Below, piece after piece: positions 42,118-51,775 of a stretch of DNA of 64,000 nt; position 1 is the first letter of the stretch, and the number at the start of each line of letters is the position of its first letter. Source of the DNA: Culturomica massiliensis (GTDB taxonomy: Bacteria > Bacteroidota > Bacteroidia > Bacteroidales > Marinifilaceae); the NCBI RefSeq assembly GCF_900091655.1, contig NZ_LT594621.1:3940639-4004638 (forward strand), in the 5' to 3' direction. The notes beneath the pieces were generated by a model, which was not told where the DNA came from, did no database searches, and saw only the letters and a program-made list of their open reading frames with translations. Position numbers and translations under genes: made by a program.

Positions 42118-43269
42118 ATGAGAAAATTAGTGCAATTATTCGTTTTAATACCCTTGTTAGCTGCGGGCTTATTGTCCTGTAACAAGGAGGAAGAAGTAGT
42201 GAAAGACCGGGGTACCGGTAATGTGAAAATGTCTTTCGGCTTTTCAGAAAATCCGGAAGGCCGTGCCGTGACAGCTTCCGGTAAGAAACCAACGACAAGC
42301 TGGAAAGACAATGTGAAGGATCTGATCGTCTTATTTGTTAATCCCGCTGGGGTGGTGGTGGATGCCCGTTCGGTTACTCCGCCTACAGGTGCAGATATAG
42401 GTGAAAAAACCGTGAGTTTGAAAAATGTTCCGGCTACTGCCAATTGTGATATATATGTCATTGCCAATTCCGGGCAGGCAGCTAATATCAATCGTCCGGA
42501 CTGGAATGTGACGACAGCCAAAGGTCGCTTGGCGGATGATTTGCTGATGCAATTGGTGAAAACAACTAAACCTACCGAACTGGGTGCTGGAGAGGGATTT
42601 CTTCCTCCTGCTGAAATTTTTATGGCCACTCAGAAGGTAACGATTGCCCCCGATACAGACAATAATATCATGACACCGTTTCGGCTGACCCGTGCTGTTT
42701 CCCTGATCCGGGTGCGCCTCATATTGAAGGGGGACAATGCGACTAAAATTAAATTTACGACCCAGAATGATGCATCGATCTTTTTGCGTCGGATAAATCC
42801 TTCTGTCAATGTAGAGAATACTTATACGGCCATTTCCGGAGGCGGCAATGACGGAGTTTATGTAAACCTTCCTTTCTTAGATACAGAGCCCGCTGCCGGA
42901 TATACCGGAACGGGAGATATTCTGGATGCCGCTAACGGTGTGACTCTTTATCGGGATTTTATTTGCTTTCCGGGAGGTTCTGCAACCGTGGGAGCCCAGA
43001 AATTCGATATTACGATTAAAGGTACGACCAAAGATAATACTTATGTTCCTGCCGGTGCGGATGCACCATTGGGGGCAAATCGTCCTGTATACTGGAGTGG
43101 TGCGATCAGCCAGGCTATCGGGGCTAACAACATTCTGGATGTTGTCGTTACGGTTCAGAGCCATGGAGATAGCACTCCGCCGGATGAACCGGGTTCTTAC
43201 GGAAACCTTAGTATCAAGGTAAATTTGGTAGAGTGGGGTAATGTGACGATGACGGAATTACCTGTTTAA
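42118..43269 (+). CDS. Fimbrillin (FimA/Mfa1-like) pilus subunit, copy 1
   Basis: This 383-aa lipoprotein precursor (lipobox LLSC, Cys 21) belongs to the type V pilin family of Bacteroidales. The N-terminal segment VKMSFGFSENPEGR|AVTA gives a probable arginine cleavage site after R49, as used to mature FimA and Mfa1 for donor-strand assembly. The ATG at 42118 is chosen because it starts a proper signal peptide. It is the first gene after the regulatory block and is followed by a hairpin, so it may be the most abundant, major subunit. It is paralogous to the protein at 48848. Confidence 0.85.
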   Translation: MRKLVQLFVLIPLLAAGLLSCNKEEEVVKDRGTGNVKMSFGFSENPEGRAVTASGKKPTTSWKDNVKDLIVLFVNPAGVVVDARSVTPPTGADIGEKTVSLKNVPATANCDIYVIANSGQAANINRPDWNVTTAKGRLADDLLMQLVKTTKPTELGAGEGFLPPAEIFMATQKVTIAPDTDNNIMTPFRLTRAVSLIRVRLILKGDNATKIKFTTQNDASIFLRRINPSVNVENTYTAISGGGNDGVYVNLPFLDTEPAAGYTGTGDILDAANGVTLYRDFICFPGGSATVGAQKFDITIKGTTKDNTYVPAGADAPLGANRPVYWSGAISQAIGANNILDVVVTVQSHGDSTPPDEPGSYGNLSIKVNLVEWGNVTMTELPV

Positions 43270-43275
43270 TGTGTT

Positions 43276-43315
43276 GCCGCTTCTCCCGTAAAGGCGGTTT
43301 GGCGGGAGAAGCGGC
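43276..43315 (+). terminator. Hairpin terminator or attenuator after the first fimbrillin
   Basis: GCCGCTTCTCCCG (43276-43288) pairs perfectly with 43303-43315 and is followed by TTTTATCTTGTTTTTT. As the next gene starts only 30 bases later, partial read-through would give more first fimbrillin than downstream proteins. Confidence 0.8.
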
Positions 43316-43344
43316 TTTTATCTTGTTTTTTAATCGGAAAGGCT

Positions 43345-43887
43345 ATGAAAGATATCAGTATAATCACGCTGGCAATGATCCTGCTTTGTATCATTTCGGT
43401 GGTGGCTGCCTCGCCGGTGACCTGTACAAAGAAAAGTAAGCCCGGTCGTAAAATCCAGTTGGAGGACCTGCCTGCCGAAATTCAGCATCTGCTGAAAGAA
43501 ACCTGTTCCGGGGTTTGTTCTCCGCCCGAATATTTGACGTACCGCGGTAGATATTGTGTGGTATTCCATAACGGTGAGCTTTGGTTTGACGAACAGGGCG
43601 AATTGATCAAAGCTTGTTATTTGTTTACACAACTGACGGAAGGACTCCGGACATTGTTGCCCGGTAAAATCCGCATGCTTGTCGCCGAGCATTATCCGGG
43701 TACTTATATCTCCGGATTCGAACGTACGAAGGAAGGGTATACCCTTTTTGTTTTCGGACAGGTGGACGGTGAATTGTATTTTGATACTGACGGGGAAATC
43801 CGTATTCCGGGAAAGGATAAAAATAAGAGAGTGAAAAGTGCGAGGTTGCAGACCGTGGGAGATTTTGCCACCGGTGAGAGATTTTAG
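43345..43887 (+). CDS. PepSY-like periplasmic protein
   Basis: This 180-aa protein has an N-terminal signal peptide (to about residue 22) and two repeats of a pattern seen in PepSY-like/BLIP-like (DUF2874) proteins: QLEDLPAEIQHLL...YRGRYCVVFHNGELWFDEQGEL and then LVAEHYPGTYISGFERTKEGYTLFV...GELYFDTDGEI. Function is unknown; such small two-repeat proteins often bind or inhibit partners in the periplasm. It lies between the first fimbrillin and the first anchor-like gene. The gap 43888-44078 shows no clear gene. Confidence 0.65.
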   Translation: MKDISIITLAMILLCIISVVAASPVTCTKKSKPGRKIQLEDLPAEIQHLLKETCSGVCSPPEYLTYRGRYCVVFHNGELWFDEQGELIKACYLFTQLTEGLRTLLPGKIRMLVAEHYPGTYISGFERTKEGYTLFVFGQVDGELYFDTDGEIRIPGKDKNKRVKSARLQTVGDFATGERF

Positions 43888-44078
43888 GAAAACAATTGTT
43901 TCCGCAAGTTGATTGTGGATTTGTGTGCTTCATTTACGGTTTACAGTCTGTTGACGGGGTGTGTGAAATGGATAAGAATAATAGAAATTGTAAATAAGGT
44001 TTAAACGAGGGACGGGGAAGCGGGAAGAGAAAAAATAGACGTCAGAGCAATCTGTCGGCTGAAATAAAATATGAATAT

Positions 44079-45083
44079 ATGAAACTGAAACCAATGCGAC
44101 ATTTATGGAAGAAAAGAATCGTGGGGATGGTTTTGTGTCTGGGGCTGTTGTCCTGTAGCGGTGATTATTACGAGAAGGGAGAGGACGGGGAGCAGGGATT
44201 CCTGGCGCTGAAAGTGGGAACTTCCGGGACGGCTTTGACAAATTCGCCGGCCGGGGATATGCGCTTGTTGCTCTCCCGCCGGGGAGGGACGGACAACGGT
44301 AAGTTCAGTTACGAGATATACGGAATCAACCGCACGGGTACGACCCTTACATCTAAAATACGTACCGGTAACTGGTATCTTACGATGGTGTCCCCGCAGG
44401 GGGCTGCCTTGAGTAATCCGGTTGCCGGACGGCCACTGTCAGGACAACCCATGTACCGGTATGTACCGACTGTTGTAAACGGGAAAAGTACGTTTGCCCC
44501 TGAGTTTTTTTTCGGAAAAATCAGTCTGCCTGAGGTGCGGGAAGATCAGACGGTAACCGTCAATTCGGCCAATGTGGCACGCAATGTGGCGAAGGTGCGT
44601 GTGTATGTGGAAAGTGTGCGTAATATCGATCCTGCGCGGGAGCAGAACATACGTCTTTATAAGGTGCCCTTGGGGCTGGATTGGGAGGGGAAATTGCTGC
44701 CCTCAAAAACGAATCCCGATACGCTGGCATTGCCTTTACAGGGAAAACTGAATTTTACCTCCCGGGGGGACGGCACTTTCCGGAGTGATACGATGGTATT
44801 TATTATTCCGGCCCACCGTGGCACGGATTTCTGGAATACAGACGGTACACTCAATCCCAATCCGACGGATTTGACTACGCTGCAGATGGATGTCGGGATC
44901 GATTTCAGAGACGGAAACGGTACGGTTGTCCGGTTGCGGAAGACGCTTCCTGCGGTGGTACGCTGCAATCAGATTCTGGATGTCAAACTGATCCTGAATG
45001 CGCTCGATATGTCTCTGGAATGTAATGTAACAACCTTGCCCGTTTGGGAGGAAGTTGCGGCTGACGATCCGAATTTACATTAA
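44079..45083 (+). CDS. FimB/Mfa2-like fimbrial lipoprotein
   Basis: This 334-aa lipoprotein (lipobox LLSC) has a two-domain beta-sandwich look and a segment VNSANVARNVAKVRVYV typical of fimbrillin-like and Mfa2-like proteins. In P. gingivalis the Mfa2 and FimB proteins anchor the pilus in the outer membrane and limit its length. ATG codons at 44079 and 44094 are both possible starts. It lies 14 bases before the next gene, in a tight operon. Confidence 0.65.
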   Translation: MKLKPMRHLWKKRIVGMVLCLGLLSCSGDYYEKGEDGEQGFLALKVGTSGTALTNSPAGDMRLLLSRRGGTDNGKFSYEIYGINRTGTTLTSKIRTGNWYLTMVSPQGAALSNPVAGRPLSGQPMYRYVPTVVNGKSTFAPEFFFGKISLPEVREDQTVTVNSANVARNVAKVRVYVESVRNIDPAREQNIRLYKVPLGLDWEGKLLPSKTNPDTLALPLQGKLNFTSRGDGTFRSDTMVFIIPAHRGTDFWNTDGTLNPNPTDLTTLQMDVGIDFRDGNGTVVRLRKTLPAVVRCNQILDVKLILNALDMSLECNVTTLPVWEEVAADDPNLH

Positions 45084-45097
45084 TGTAATTAAAAGAT

Positions 45098-47125
45098 ATG
45101 AAATCGAAGATGAATAAACGATTCGGTAAAAAACAATGGTGGATGGCACTCTGTCTGTGCGTTTGTTTTCTGGCAGGCTGCGAAGAGGCAGAGCTGACTC
45201 CTGATCCTGTTCCGGGAATAAACGGGATGCTGCCCTTTAATCTGGGCTCTGCCATGTCGTCACAGAGTAAAGTGCGGGTAATCCTGTTTTCCGCTCCGAC
45301 AGAAGCCGGAAACAAAAGTTTCCGTTATAATAAATTGTTTACCGGGCTCAGCGGATTCAATGTACCGCTTTATCCGGGGGAATACAACGATGTTTATACG
45401 GTTATCGACGAAGAGGAGGACCTTTCTTCCGTGGCCGGCTGGTCTTCTTTTGCCGCCGTGAAAATCAGCCGGAACCTGCCGGCGGTAACTGCCACTAAAC
45501 AACGTTATTACGAATATAAAAATATACATGCCCCGAATGACGGGACGGGCAAAATATTCTATAACGGAGCCGATATCAGCAAGACGGGCTTGCGGAGCAG
45601 TGTGTATACCATGGCCCGCGTGTTTTTGTCTTTCGATCTTAATCCGGTTTTGGATGGGGTAAGCCTTCGTTTCCGGGAAGCGGAACTGAGTAACGTACCC
45701 GGGTTCGGTTACCTTTATCCCAAAGCCTATGACGGTACCGGTTACGTGAAAAAAACGATTCCTCTGGGGACTTCAACCGTAACCGGAGGCCGTTATAAGT
45801 TCGAAACCCAGTTGCTGGTGCCCGAATACCTGCTTGCTGCGGCTAACAACCGGCGTATGACATTGACAGTCCGGGCCGACCGTTACCGGGGAACCGTGAA
45901 AGAGGGAAGTTCGGAGTATACCGTAAACGTGGGGAACGATATTGTTGACGGAAACACAAGTCGGGATGTCAACCGGAATAAGGTATATACATTCAAATTT
46001 ACGGGAGTAACCGGATTGGGGCAACAGGTGGACGACTGGCAGGTAAAGGCTGCCGTGGAAGCCTGGGATGAGCGTACTGTGGAGTCGGAAATCGGAGATG
46101 CCTACGGTTTTTTCCTGCAAACGGAGAAAATCGACGACTTTAAAGCTTACCGTATGCCGCGGTATGTGAGTTTTAAGGCTACAGGGCCGGGAAAGGTGTG
46201 GGTGGATGAGCCCCGTGAGCTAAACGGGGAGAATACGGTTGCCCGGAATGATTTTATGTGTGATGTGGTGTGGGACGACGATAGCCACCGAAGCGGACAG
46301 TTGGCTTTGAAACTGGGCAACTGGCGCACGGGAGGTGGTTTTTCTGTCCGGATAAAGCTTAGGGCGAACAATATCGAAAAGACGTTGGTCGTCAACTGTG
46401 TCGGAGCCCGTTTTGCTGCCGGATTTTTGAGCAGCACCATGTCATGGGCCGAAGGTATGGGGTATACGAATGAAGCGAATACGGGTTTTAATGATGGCAT
46501 GTCGCAGGAGGATATGATCCGGTTGTATTCACAGGGGGACGAATATAGGGGGTGTGCCGGTTATTATGAGGGAACTGTTAACGACCCGTTGACAGGTCGG
46601 GGCTGCTGGCGGATGTCTACGATTCGGGAAGGTTTATACTATTTGAGAGCTCAAAGGATTAATGGAATACTATGGTCTTCCGAGTTGGGATGGAGCAATA
46701 AGTCGTATACGGCCAGTACTACATATGGCTTCCCTTCTGGAGATTTACATCATCCTGGTGATCTCTATATCCCGCTGTATTATAGAACGTCCAGCTACAG
46801 GGTACTTTGTGTGCAGGATGATAAACTGGAAAAATATTACCATTTGGAGGTAAACAGGGCCGATCATTCCGGGGAGGTGAGTTTTGCAGAGGCTCAACGG
46901 ATTTGTCAGAACCTGACCGAGGGCGGTAAAACCGGGTGGCGTTTACCTACGCTTGCTGAAGCGGGCTATGCCTTGCTAAAGGCGGGGCGTGAAGGGATAC
47001 CCAATAATTTCAATGCCGCTCTGTATTGGCTTGCGAACGGGCAGGCTGCCGGTCTTACTCAGCCCGGCGGGACAACGCCTCCGGGAGGTGTGGCCAATGT
47101 CCGTTGTGTCAGAAACAGATGGTAA
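45098..47125 (+). CDS. Large fimbrial tip-like lipoprotein with C-terminal lectin-like domain
   Basis: This 675-aa lipoprotein (lipobox LAGC) starts like an anchor or minor fimbrial subunit and ends, from about residue 470, in a domain with GRGCWRMSTIREGLYYL, TGWRLPTLAEAGYALL and a terminal NVRCVRNRW. That pattern is seen in FGE-sulfatase/C-type-lectin-like and DUF1566-type folds, suitable for ligand binding at a pilus tip. The coding sequence at about 46620-46860 is clearly more AT-rich than the rest. Its place amid fimbrillin genes suggests an adhesive tip subunit. Confidence 0.65.
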   Translation: MKSKMNKRFGKKQWWMALCLCVCFLAGCEEAELTPDPVPGINGMLPFNLGSAMSSQSKVRVILFSAPTEAGNKSFRYNKLFTGLSGFNVPLYPGEYNDVYTVIDEEEDLSSVAGWSSFAAVKISRNLPAVTATKQRYYEYKNIHAPNDGTGKIFYNGADISKTGLRSSVYTMARVFLSFDLNPVLDGVSLRFREAELSNVPGFGYLYPKAYDGTGYVKKTIPLGTSTVTGGRYKFETQLLVPEYLLAAANNRRMTLTVRADRYRGTVKEGSSEYTVNVGNDIVDGNTSRDVNRNKVYTFKFTGVTGLGQQVDDWQVKAAVEAWDERTVESEIGDAYGFFLQTEKIDDFKAYRMPRYVSFKATGPGKVWVDEPRELNGENTVARNDFMCDVVWDDDSHRSGQLALKLGNWRTGGGFSVRIKLRANNIEKTLVVNCVGARFAAGFLSSTMSWAEGMGYTNEANTGFNDGMSQEDMIRLYSQGDEYRGCAGYYEGTVNDPLTGRGCWRMSTIREGLYYLRAQRINGILWSSELGWSNKSYTASTTYGFPSGDLHHPGDLYIPLYYRTSSYRVLCVQDDKLEKYYHLEVNRADHSGEVSFAEAQRICQNLTEGGKTGWRLPTLAEAGYALLKAGREGIPNNFNAALYWLANGQAAGLTQPGGTTPPGGVANVRCVRNRW

Positions 47126-47234
47126 GCTTATGAGTCGGGATGAAAGTATAAGACAGGGGACGGGTGAATGGGGAAGCTATTTTAATTTTTGATTTAAGAT
47201 TGAAAAGTCGGAGAGTTTCAAAAAAGAATTTACA

Positions 47235-48824
47235 ATGAAAGAAAGCTTTATGAAAAAAACGGTCGGAACTATTTGCCGGTGGGGGTGTTGCTGCCTGGTG
47301 TTGCTGCTTGGCGGCTGTCAGGAAGAGATCGTCTCCGGTCCGGATACCGGGGAGGAATTGTTTTCCCTGGGCTGCAAAGCCGAATCGATGAGCGAGGTGA
47401 TTACCCGTGCGACTGCAACCGAGGAAAACAGGATCAATAACTGGGCGGTACTGATATTCAGAAAATCGGGAGCCGGCACTGCCGCCGATAATGTGCTGGA
47501 ACGTATGGTTTCGTTTACGGGCAATGGCAGCAACCAAATGTTTGCCGTACCTCAACGGGAGGGAGAACATTATGTATACGTCGTGGCTAATGCCAATGAT
47601 TTGCTGGGCGGTATGCAGGATGGCGTATCCCGGGAATCTGCTTTTCTGGCACTGAAAAAAGCAAGCGCTCCGGGATCGGTGGCGCCTCCTTATGTGATGT
47701 GTTCTTCAAGAATCGTGCTGCCCCGGCTAAGTGTAAATGCTTTTTATACGGCTACGGGAGGAACGGTCCGGGTCAAAAGGAATGTGGCGAAGTTTACGGT
47801 AGAGGTTACAACTATAGATACAACTTTCCGTGCCGAAACGATCAGCTATATGTCGCTGGCGACAACGGGCAGCCTGGCGGCTTCAAATCCCGATCCGGCG
47901 GCTTTGACACTGACCGGGCGGGTAGATTTTTCAGGCACCCGTTTGTCCGAACCGGTTTATTTGTTTGAACAGCGGACTTCCATGCGGGATGTCAACTGGA
48001 AAGGTCCGGGTTTTTATCTGATACTGAAGGGGTATTATCAGCGCAGTACTTTGCCTTCCTACTATAAAATTGCTTTGCCTTCACCTGCCAACACGTTTGC
48101 CGACATAGAACGGAATGTGTACTACCGTCTGCGGATTACAGCCGTGAAAAATGCCGGTCATGCTACTTTCGCCGAAGCGCAAAACAGTGTCTTTGCGAAC
48201 GACGTTTCGGTGGTGATCGATCCGGATATGACGGGTCTGGATGGGATAAATGAGGTGTATACAAACGGCTTGTATGAGCTGGGGTTGAATGCTTCGGAGT
48301 TCCATTTTTGCCGGGACGGTCATTATACTACGGTTTTGACTAAGGTTGTTACGAAAGTACTGGAGGGCGGAGCGGGTGCTGCTTTGGATATGATTTACGA
48401 GACCGGTAATACGAATTGGCAGTTGAAGAATAATGGGGGCGGCAAATATGAGCTGAGTTTTATAAATAACGGAGCCGGCCAGCCGGATTCCGACGGCTTT
48501 TATACGATCACTCTTCGTTTCGGGACTTTGCGTAAAAAAATCAGAGTCAGGGTGAAAGAAGCTGTACCCCGTTCCGGGGCGACCGTTCAGAAATTCAGGG
48601 CCGGTAACGGCCGGATTGATAAAGCGGATTGGCTTCCGGAGGATTGGATCGGTTTGGGCGTAAATTCCACCTACGATGTTTCTTATTTCTACGGTGAAAT
48701 CATGAACTCATTGAACGAAAACATTTTTATCCTTACCCGGCCCGGTGGTCGTGCCGGCGAGTGGAGGAAAGTTTTCCTGATGGCTCCCGACCATGTGATA
48801 GAAGTGCATATCTATAAAAAATGA
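47235..48824 (+). CDS. Fimbrillin-family minor subunit
   Basis: This 529-aa lipoprotein (lipobox LGGC, Cys 28) begins with a typical fimbrillin segment: SEVITR|ATATEENRINNWAVLIF, with a probable arginine cleavage site after R58, and later VRVKRNVAKFTVEV. The last ~200 residues form an extra domain of unknown type. It is longer than a major pilin and is likely a tip or minor subunit. It overlaps the upstream frame of the next gene by 4 bases if the early ATG at 48821 is used. A second possible start is at 47250. Confidence 0.72.
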   Translation: MKESFMKKTVGTICRWGCCCLVLLLGGCQEEIVSGPDTGEELFSLGCKAESMSEVITRATATEENRINNWAVLIFRKSGAGTAADNVLERMVSFTGNGSNQMFAVPQREGEHYVYVVANANDLLGGMQDGVSRESAFLALKKASAPGSVAPPYVMCSSRIVLPRLSVNAFYTATGGTVRVKRNVAKFTVEVTTIDTTFRAETISYMSLATTGSLAASNPDPAALTLTGRVDFSGTRLSEPVYLFEQRTSMRDVNWKGPGFYLILKGYYQRSTLPSYYKIALPSPANTFADIERNVYYRLRITAVKNAGHATFAEAQNSVFANDVSVVIDPDMTGLDGINEVYTNGLYELGLNASEFHFCRDGHYTTVLTKVVTKVLEGGAGAALDMIYETGNTNWQLKNNGGGKYELSFINNGAGQPDSDGFYTITLRFGTLRKKIRVRVKEAVPRSGATVQKFRAGNGRIDKADWLPEDWIGLGVNSTYDVSYFYGEIMNSLNENIFILTRPGGRAGEWRKVFLMAPDHVIEVHIYKK

Positions 48825-48847
48825 CATATAAACAGACACATAAAATA

Positions 48848-50053
48848 ATGAATTCGATGAAAACGATCTATTTGTTACTGTTGACCGCTTTGTTGGCGGT
48901 CGGGACGGCTGCATGCAGCAAGGAAGACAACGGCGGAGGGGCTGCCGGCGACGGTTTTGGTAAAGTAAATATGGCTTTCAGCCTGGAATCCGAGCCCGGA
49001 ATACGTGCGATACCCCGGTCAACAGCCATGCCGACGACCAGTTGGAACGGTAATATCAAAGATATGCTGATTCTCTTTGTGGAAGACGGAACCGTGAAGG
49101 ATGCCCGCAGTATACTGCCGGTTCCTGTCTCCGGCGATATGGCGGCCAAGCATTTTGCATTAACGAACATCAAGGCGTCGGCGACGGGTAAAACGTATGA
49201 CGTTTACGTGATCGCCAATTCCCAGCAGTCCGATATCCGTGCCGAGAAAGCTACGGGAGGCTCCTGGGATGTGAACAGTTGTGTCGGTTCGCCGGTTACG
49301 GGCCTGCTGATGAAACTGGCCGTGAATACTGCTTTTACCCCCCAGGGAGCAGCCGAGGCCGGGTCTACCGGTTACCTTGAGTCTGCAGAGGTTTTTGTGG
49401 CGAAGAAAACGGGGGTCCGGATTCTGGCAGACCAGACCAACGACCTGACTGCGGCGCCGTTTCGTCTGACCCGTATCATTTCGATGCTGCGCGTGCGTAT
49501 CGATCAGTCGAAAAACGGTAACAATGTTGTCGATTTTACCCATGCGGATGCCGGTTTCCGTATCCGTCGCGCAACCGTTTCTGCGAATCCGCTCGGTGCG
49601 TTAGTCCGCGGGGGCATCAAAGACGTACTTTATACGAAAGGAGCTTTTCACGATGCGGAGCCGGCCAGCGGTTACAGTGGCGGAACGATATTGAATCCCG
49701 GCCGGCACATTACACTGTGGAAAGACATCCGGATGTTTCCGGGCGGTTCCGTTGCCACCGGAAGCGAGAAATTTGACATAGTACTGACGGGCAAGGCCCC
49801 GGCCGGATATGTGCCTATGGGACATACGACGGGTTTGGCAGCAGCAGCCGATGTTGCGTGGACGGCAGCCGTGAGTACGGCCGTCAACCCGAATTATATC
49901 CTGGAGATCAATCTGACACTCGAACGGAGAGGTATATGGCTGGAGGATCCCGCTAATCCCGGTATTCCGGAGGTGGGCCAGTACGGAAATGCGGATGTGA
50001 ACATCGAGCTGGTACCGTGGGCGGGAATCGTATCGGAAGATATTCCCGTTTAA
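48848..50053 (+). CDS. Fimbrillin (FimA/Mfa1-like) pilus subunit, copy 2
   Basis: This pilin of about 401 aa is a paralogue of the one at 42118: both have a VKMSF or VNMAF segment, MPTTSWNGNIKDMLILFV versus KPTTSWKDNVKDLIVLFV, YDVYVIANS, and the closing segment before PV. Lipobox Cys 23 and a likely arginine cleavage after R53 (PGIR|AIPR) are present. The frame opens at 48821, but ATG at 48848 gives a cleaner signal peptide. Two major-type pilins in one operon could give alternate or mixed fibres. Confidence 0.83.
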   Translation: MNSMKTIYLLLLTALLAVGTAACSKEDNGGGAAGDGFGKVNMAFSLESEPGIRAIPRSTAMPTTSWNGNIKDMLILFVEDGTVKDARSILPVPVSGDMAAKHFALTNIKASATGKTYDVYVIANSQQSDIRAEKATGGSWDVNSCVGSPVTGLLMKLAVNTAFTPQGAAEAGSTGYLESAEVFVAKKTGVRILADQTNDLTAAPFRLTRIISMLRVRIDQSKNGNNVVDFTHADAGFRIRRATVSANPLGALVRGGIKDVLYTKGAFHDAEPASGYSGGTILNPGRHITLWKDIRMFPGGSVATGSEKFDIVLTGKAPAGYVPMGHTTGLAAAADVAWTAAVSTAVNPNYILEINLTLERRGIWLEDPANPGIPEVGQYGNADVNIELVPWAGIVSEDIPV

Positions 50054-50164
50054 GCCGGCACAAGGGAAATATCCGGTAAGATATTGATTACTCCGGACGG
50101 CGGACTTAGGCCGGAAAGGGCGGGGCGGTTTCCATAACAGGGGATACAAATAATTCAAAGTGGA

Positions 50165-51139
50165 ATGATGATAATGAATAAAATAATAAAAAACGGCAGA
50201 ACCTTATTGGGCGGGTTATTGCTTGGCTGTATGGCCGTATCCTGTACGAAGGACTATTTCCTGGACGAAAATAATTACTGGATTTATGTCCCCCAGATAA
50301 AGGACCGCAGTATCCAGGATTTCTATGTGGCTTTTCACGATGCTGCCGGCAATCATTTGCGTACCAGCCGGTTTGCGGCCGCTGATTTTAACCAGCCTTA
50401 CGTGACGGACGGTATTATCCGTTCGAAACTGAAGCCCGGAGAGACAAATGTGATGTGTTTCGCCCAACTGAATACGATCGAGGTGACGGAAGGACAGCCT
50501 TTGGCAGATTCCTGGCTGGCTCTTCCGGTGGTGGACAAGAAGGCCGGGATTTATGCTCCCGGAAAATTGGATTGCCGCATGCTGCAAAAAGTGGCGGAGG
50601 TGTTGCCTATAGGACATGCCGGTGCCCGGGTAGCCGATACGGTCGATATAAAAGAGGACCTGGTGTATCTGGGGACTCTCGTACTTAAATTTAAGAAGCT
50701 GCCGAAGGTTGTCGACCGGGTGGAGGTGATTTATTCGGGACTGGCGACGCGGATGAGTTTTAGCGGCAGTTTCACCACTTTTACGCCCGGCGACCGGGTG
50801 AAGGCTTCCTATTTGCCTTTGCATCAATCGGACAACGAAGAGTTTAAGGATAGTTTTCTGCCTTCTTCGGGAACCTTATTGGAAGGGGTCGCTCCCGAAC
50901 GTCCTCCGCTCGGACTGGAAGTGTTTTTCTATAGCGGGGAAGATCAGGTCGGTTATTTTACTGAAAAAAACCTCTCTGAAAATTGCCCGGTGACGGACGG
51001 AAACGGTGAACCGTTGCCAAAACCCTGGTTTCTGGAGCCGCGTCATACGGTCAGTTTTTGTTTCGAGGGCTTTACGATGGTAAGCGTACAGCTTGTGGGA
51101 TGGGAAGATATCGGACAGGGTGAAACAACTCCGGTATAA
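50165..51139 (+). CDS. FimB/Mfa2-like fimbrial anchor lipoprotein
   Basis: This 324-aa lipoprotein (lipobox AVSC) resembles Mfa2/FimB anchors: short acidic start after the lipobox, FYVAFHDAAGNHLRTSRFA, then VYLGTLVLKFKKLPKVVDRVEVIYSGLATRMSFSG. It follows the second fimbrillin by 112 bases, as FimB follows FimA. ATG codons at 50165, 50168 and 50174 are close together, so the exact start is not sure. Confidence 0.68.
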   Translation: MMIMNKIIKNGRTLLGGLLLGCMAVSCTKDYFLDENNYWIYVPQIKDRSIQDFYVAFHDAAGNHLRTSRFAAADFNQPYVTDGIIRSKLKPGETNVMCFAQLNTIEVTEGQPLADSWLALPVVDKKAGIYAPGKLDCRMLQKVAEVLPIGHAGARVADTVDIKEDLVYLGTLVLKFKKLPKVVDRVEVIYSGLATRMSFSGSFTTFTPGDRVKASYLPLHQSDNEEFKDSFLPSSGTLLEGVAPERPPLGLEVFFYSGEDQVGYFTEKNLSENCPVTDGNGEPLPKPWFLEPRHTVSFCFEGFTMVSVQLVGWEDIGQGETTPV

Positions 51140-51158
51140 TAAAATGATTCTGTACTAA

Positions 51159-51764
51159 ATGAACTATAATATGAAAAAAGTATTGTGTGTGTGTGCCGCC
51201 GGATTGATGTGTTTTTTCGGATCCCGTGAAGTCAGCGGTCAGGCTGTCAAAACGAATGCGCCCCTGCTTCTGGCAGGCACGCCTAACATCGGCTATGAAC
51301 AAACGGTCAGCCGTCAGATTTCTTTGAATGCCGATATACTCTGGGCTCCTTATATGTTTAAGAAAAACGAGACGGTTTTTCGGGCACTGATCGGAAGCCT
51401 GGATGTACGTTACTATTTTAACCCTAAATACTACTATACCAACGACCAGTATGACGGTTTTTACCTGGGTCCCTATATTGAAGGCGGAAACTTCAATATA
51501 GGCCTGGACCGTGGGGAAGGCCGGAATAGTAAACGCTATAAGGGCTGGGGCATTTCTACGGGAGTGTCCTTCGGCTATAAATTTTACCTGTCAAAGCGTT
51601 TTCGCCTGGATCTGAATGTGGGAGTGGGATATGCCCATTTACAGTACGACACCTATAAGCTGGGCGGTGAATGGGCAAATGTCCCGCTTTCCCTGAAAGA
51701 TACCAGGGCTTGGGTAGGTCCGACCAAATTCGGGGTGCATCTGGTGTATAATCTGTTCCGTTAA
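51159..51764 (+). CDS. DUF3575-family outer membrane protein
   Basis: This 201-aa exported protein has a signal peptide ending near SGQA and the DUF3575 hallmark start KTNAPLLLAGTPNIGYEQTVSRQISLNADILWAPYMF. The rest alternates in the way of a small beta-barrel and ends in an aromatic-rich NLFR. In Bacteroidales DUF3575 proteins are common beside fimbrial genes, but their role is not established. It is 11 bases upstream of the OmpA-like gene. Confidence 0.8.
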   Translation: MNYNMKKVLCVCAAGLMCFFGSREVSGQAVKTNAPLLLAGTPNIGYEQTVSRQISLNADILWAPYMFKKNETVFRALIGSLDVRYYFNPKYYYTNDQYDGFYLGPYIEGGNFNIGLDRGEGRNSKRYKGWGISTGVSFGYKFYLSKRFRLDLNVGVGYAHLQYDTYKLGGEWANVPLSLKDTRAWVGPTKFGVHLVYNLFR

Positions 51765-51775
51765 TTTAAAGCAAT

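Noticed and set aside
45098..47125. A diversity-generating retroelement target
   Set aside because: The fold is compatible, but no reverse transcriptase, accessory gene or template repeat was seen in the window, so the claim is kept only as a check within a finding.
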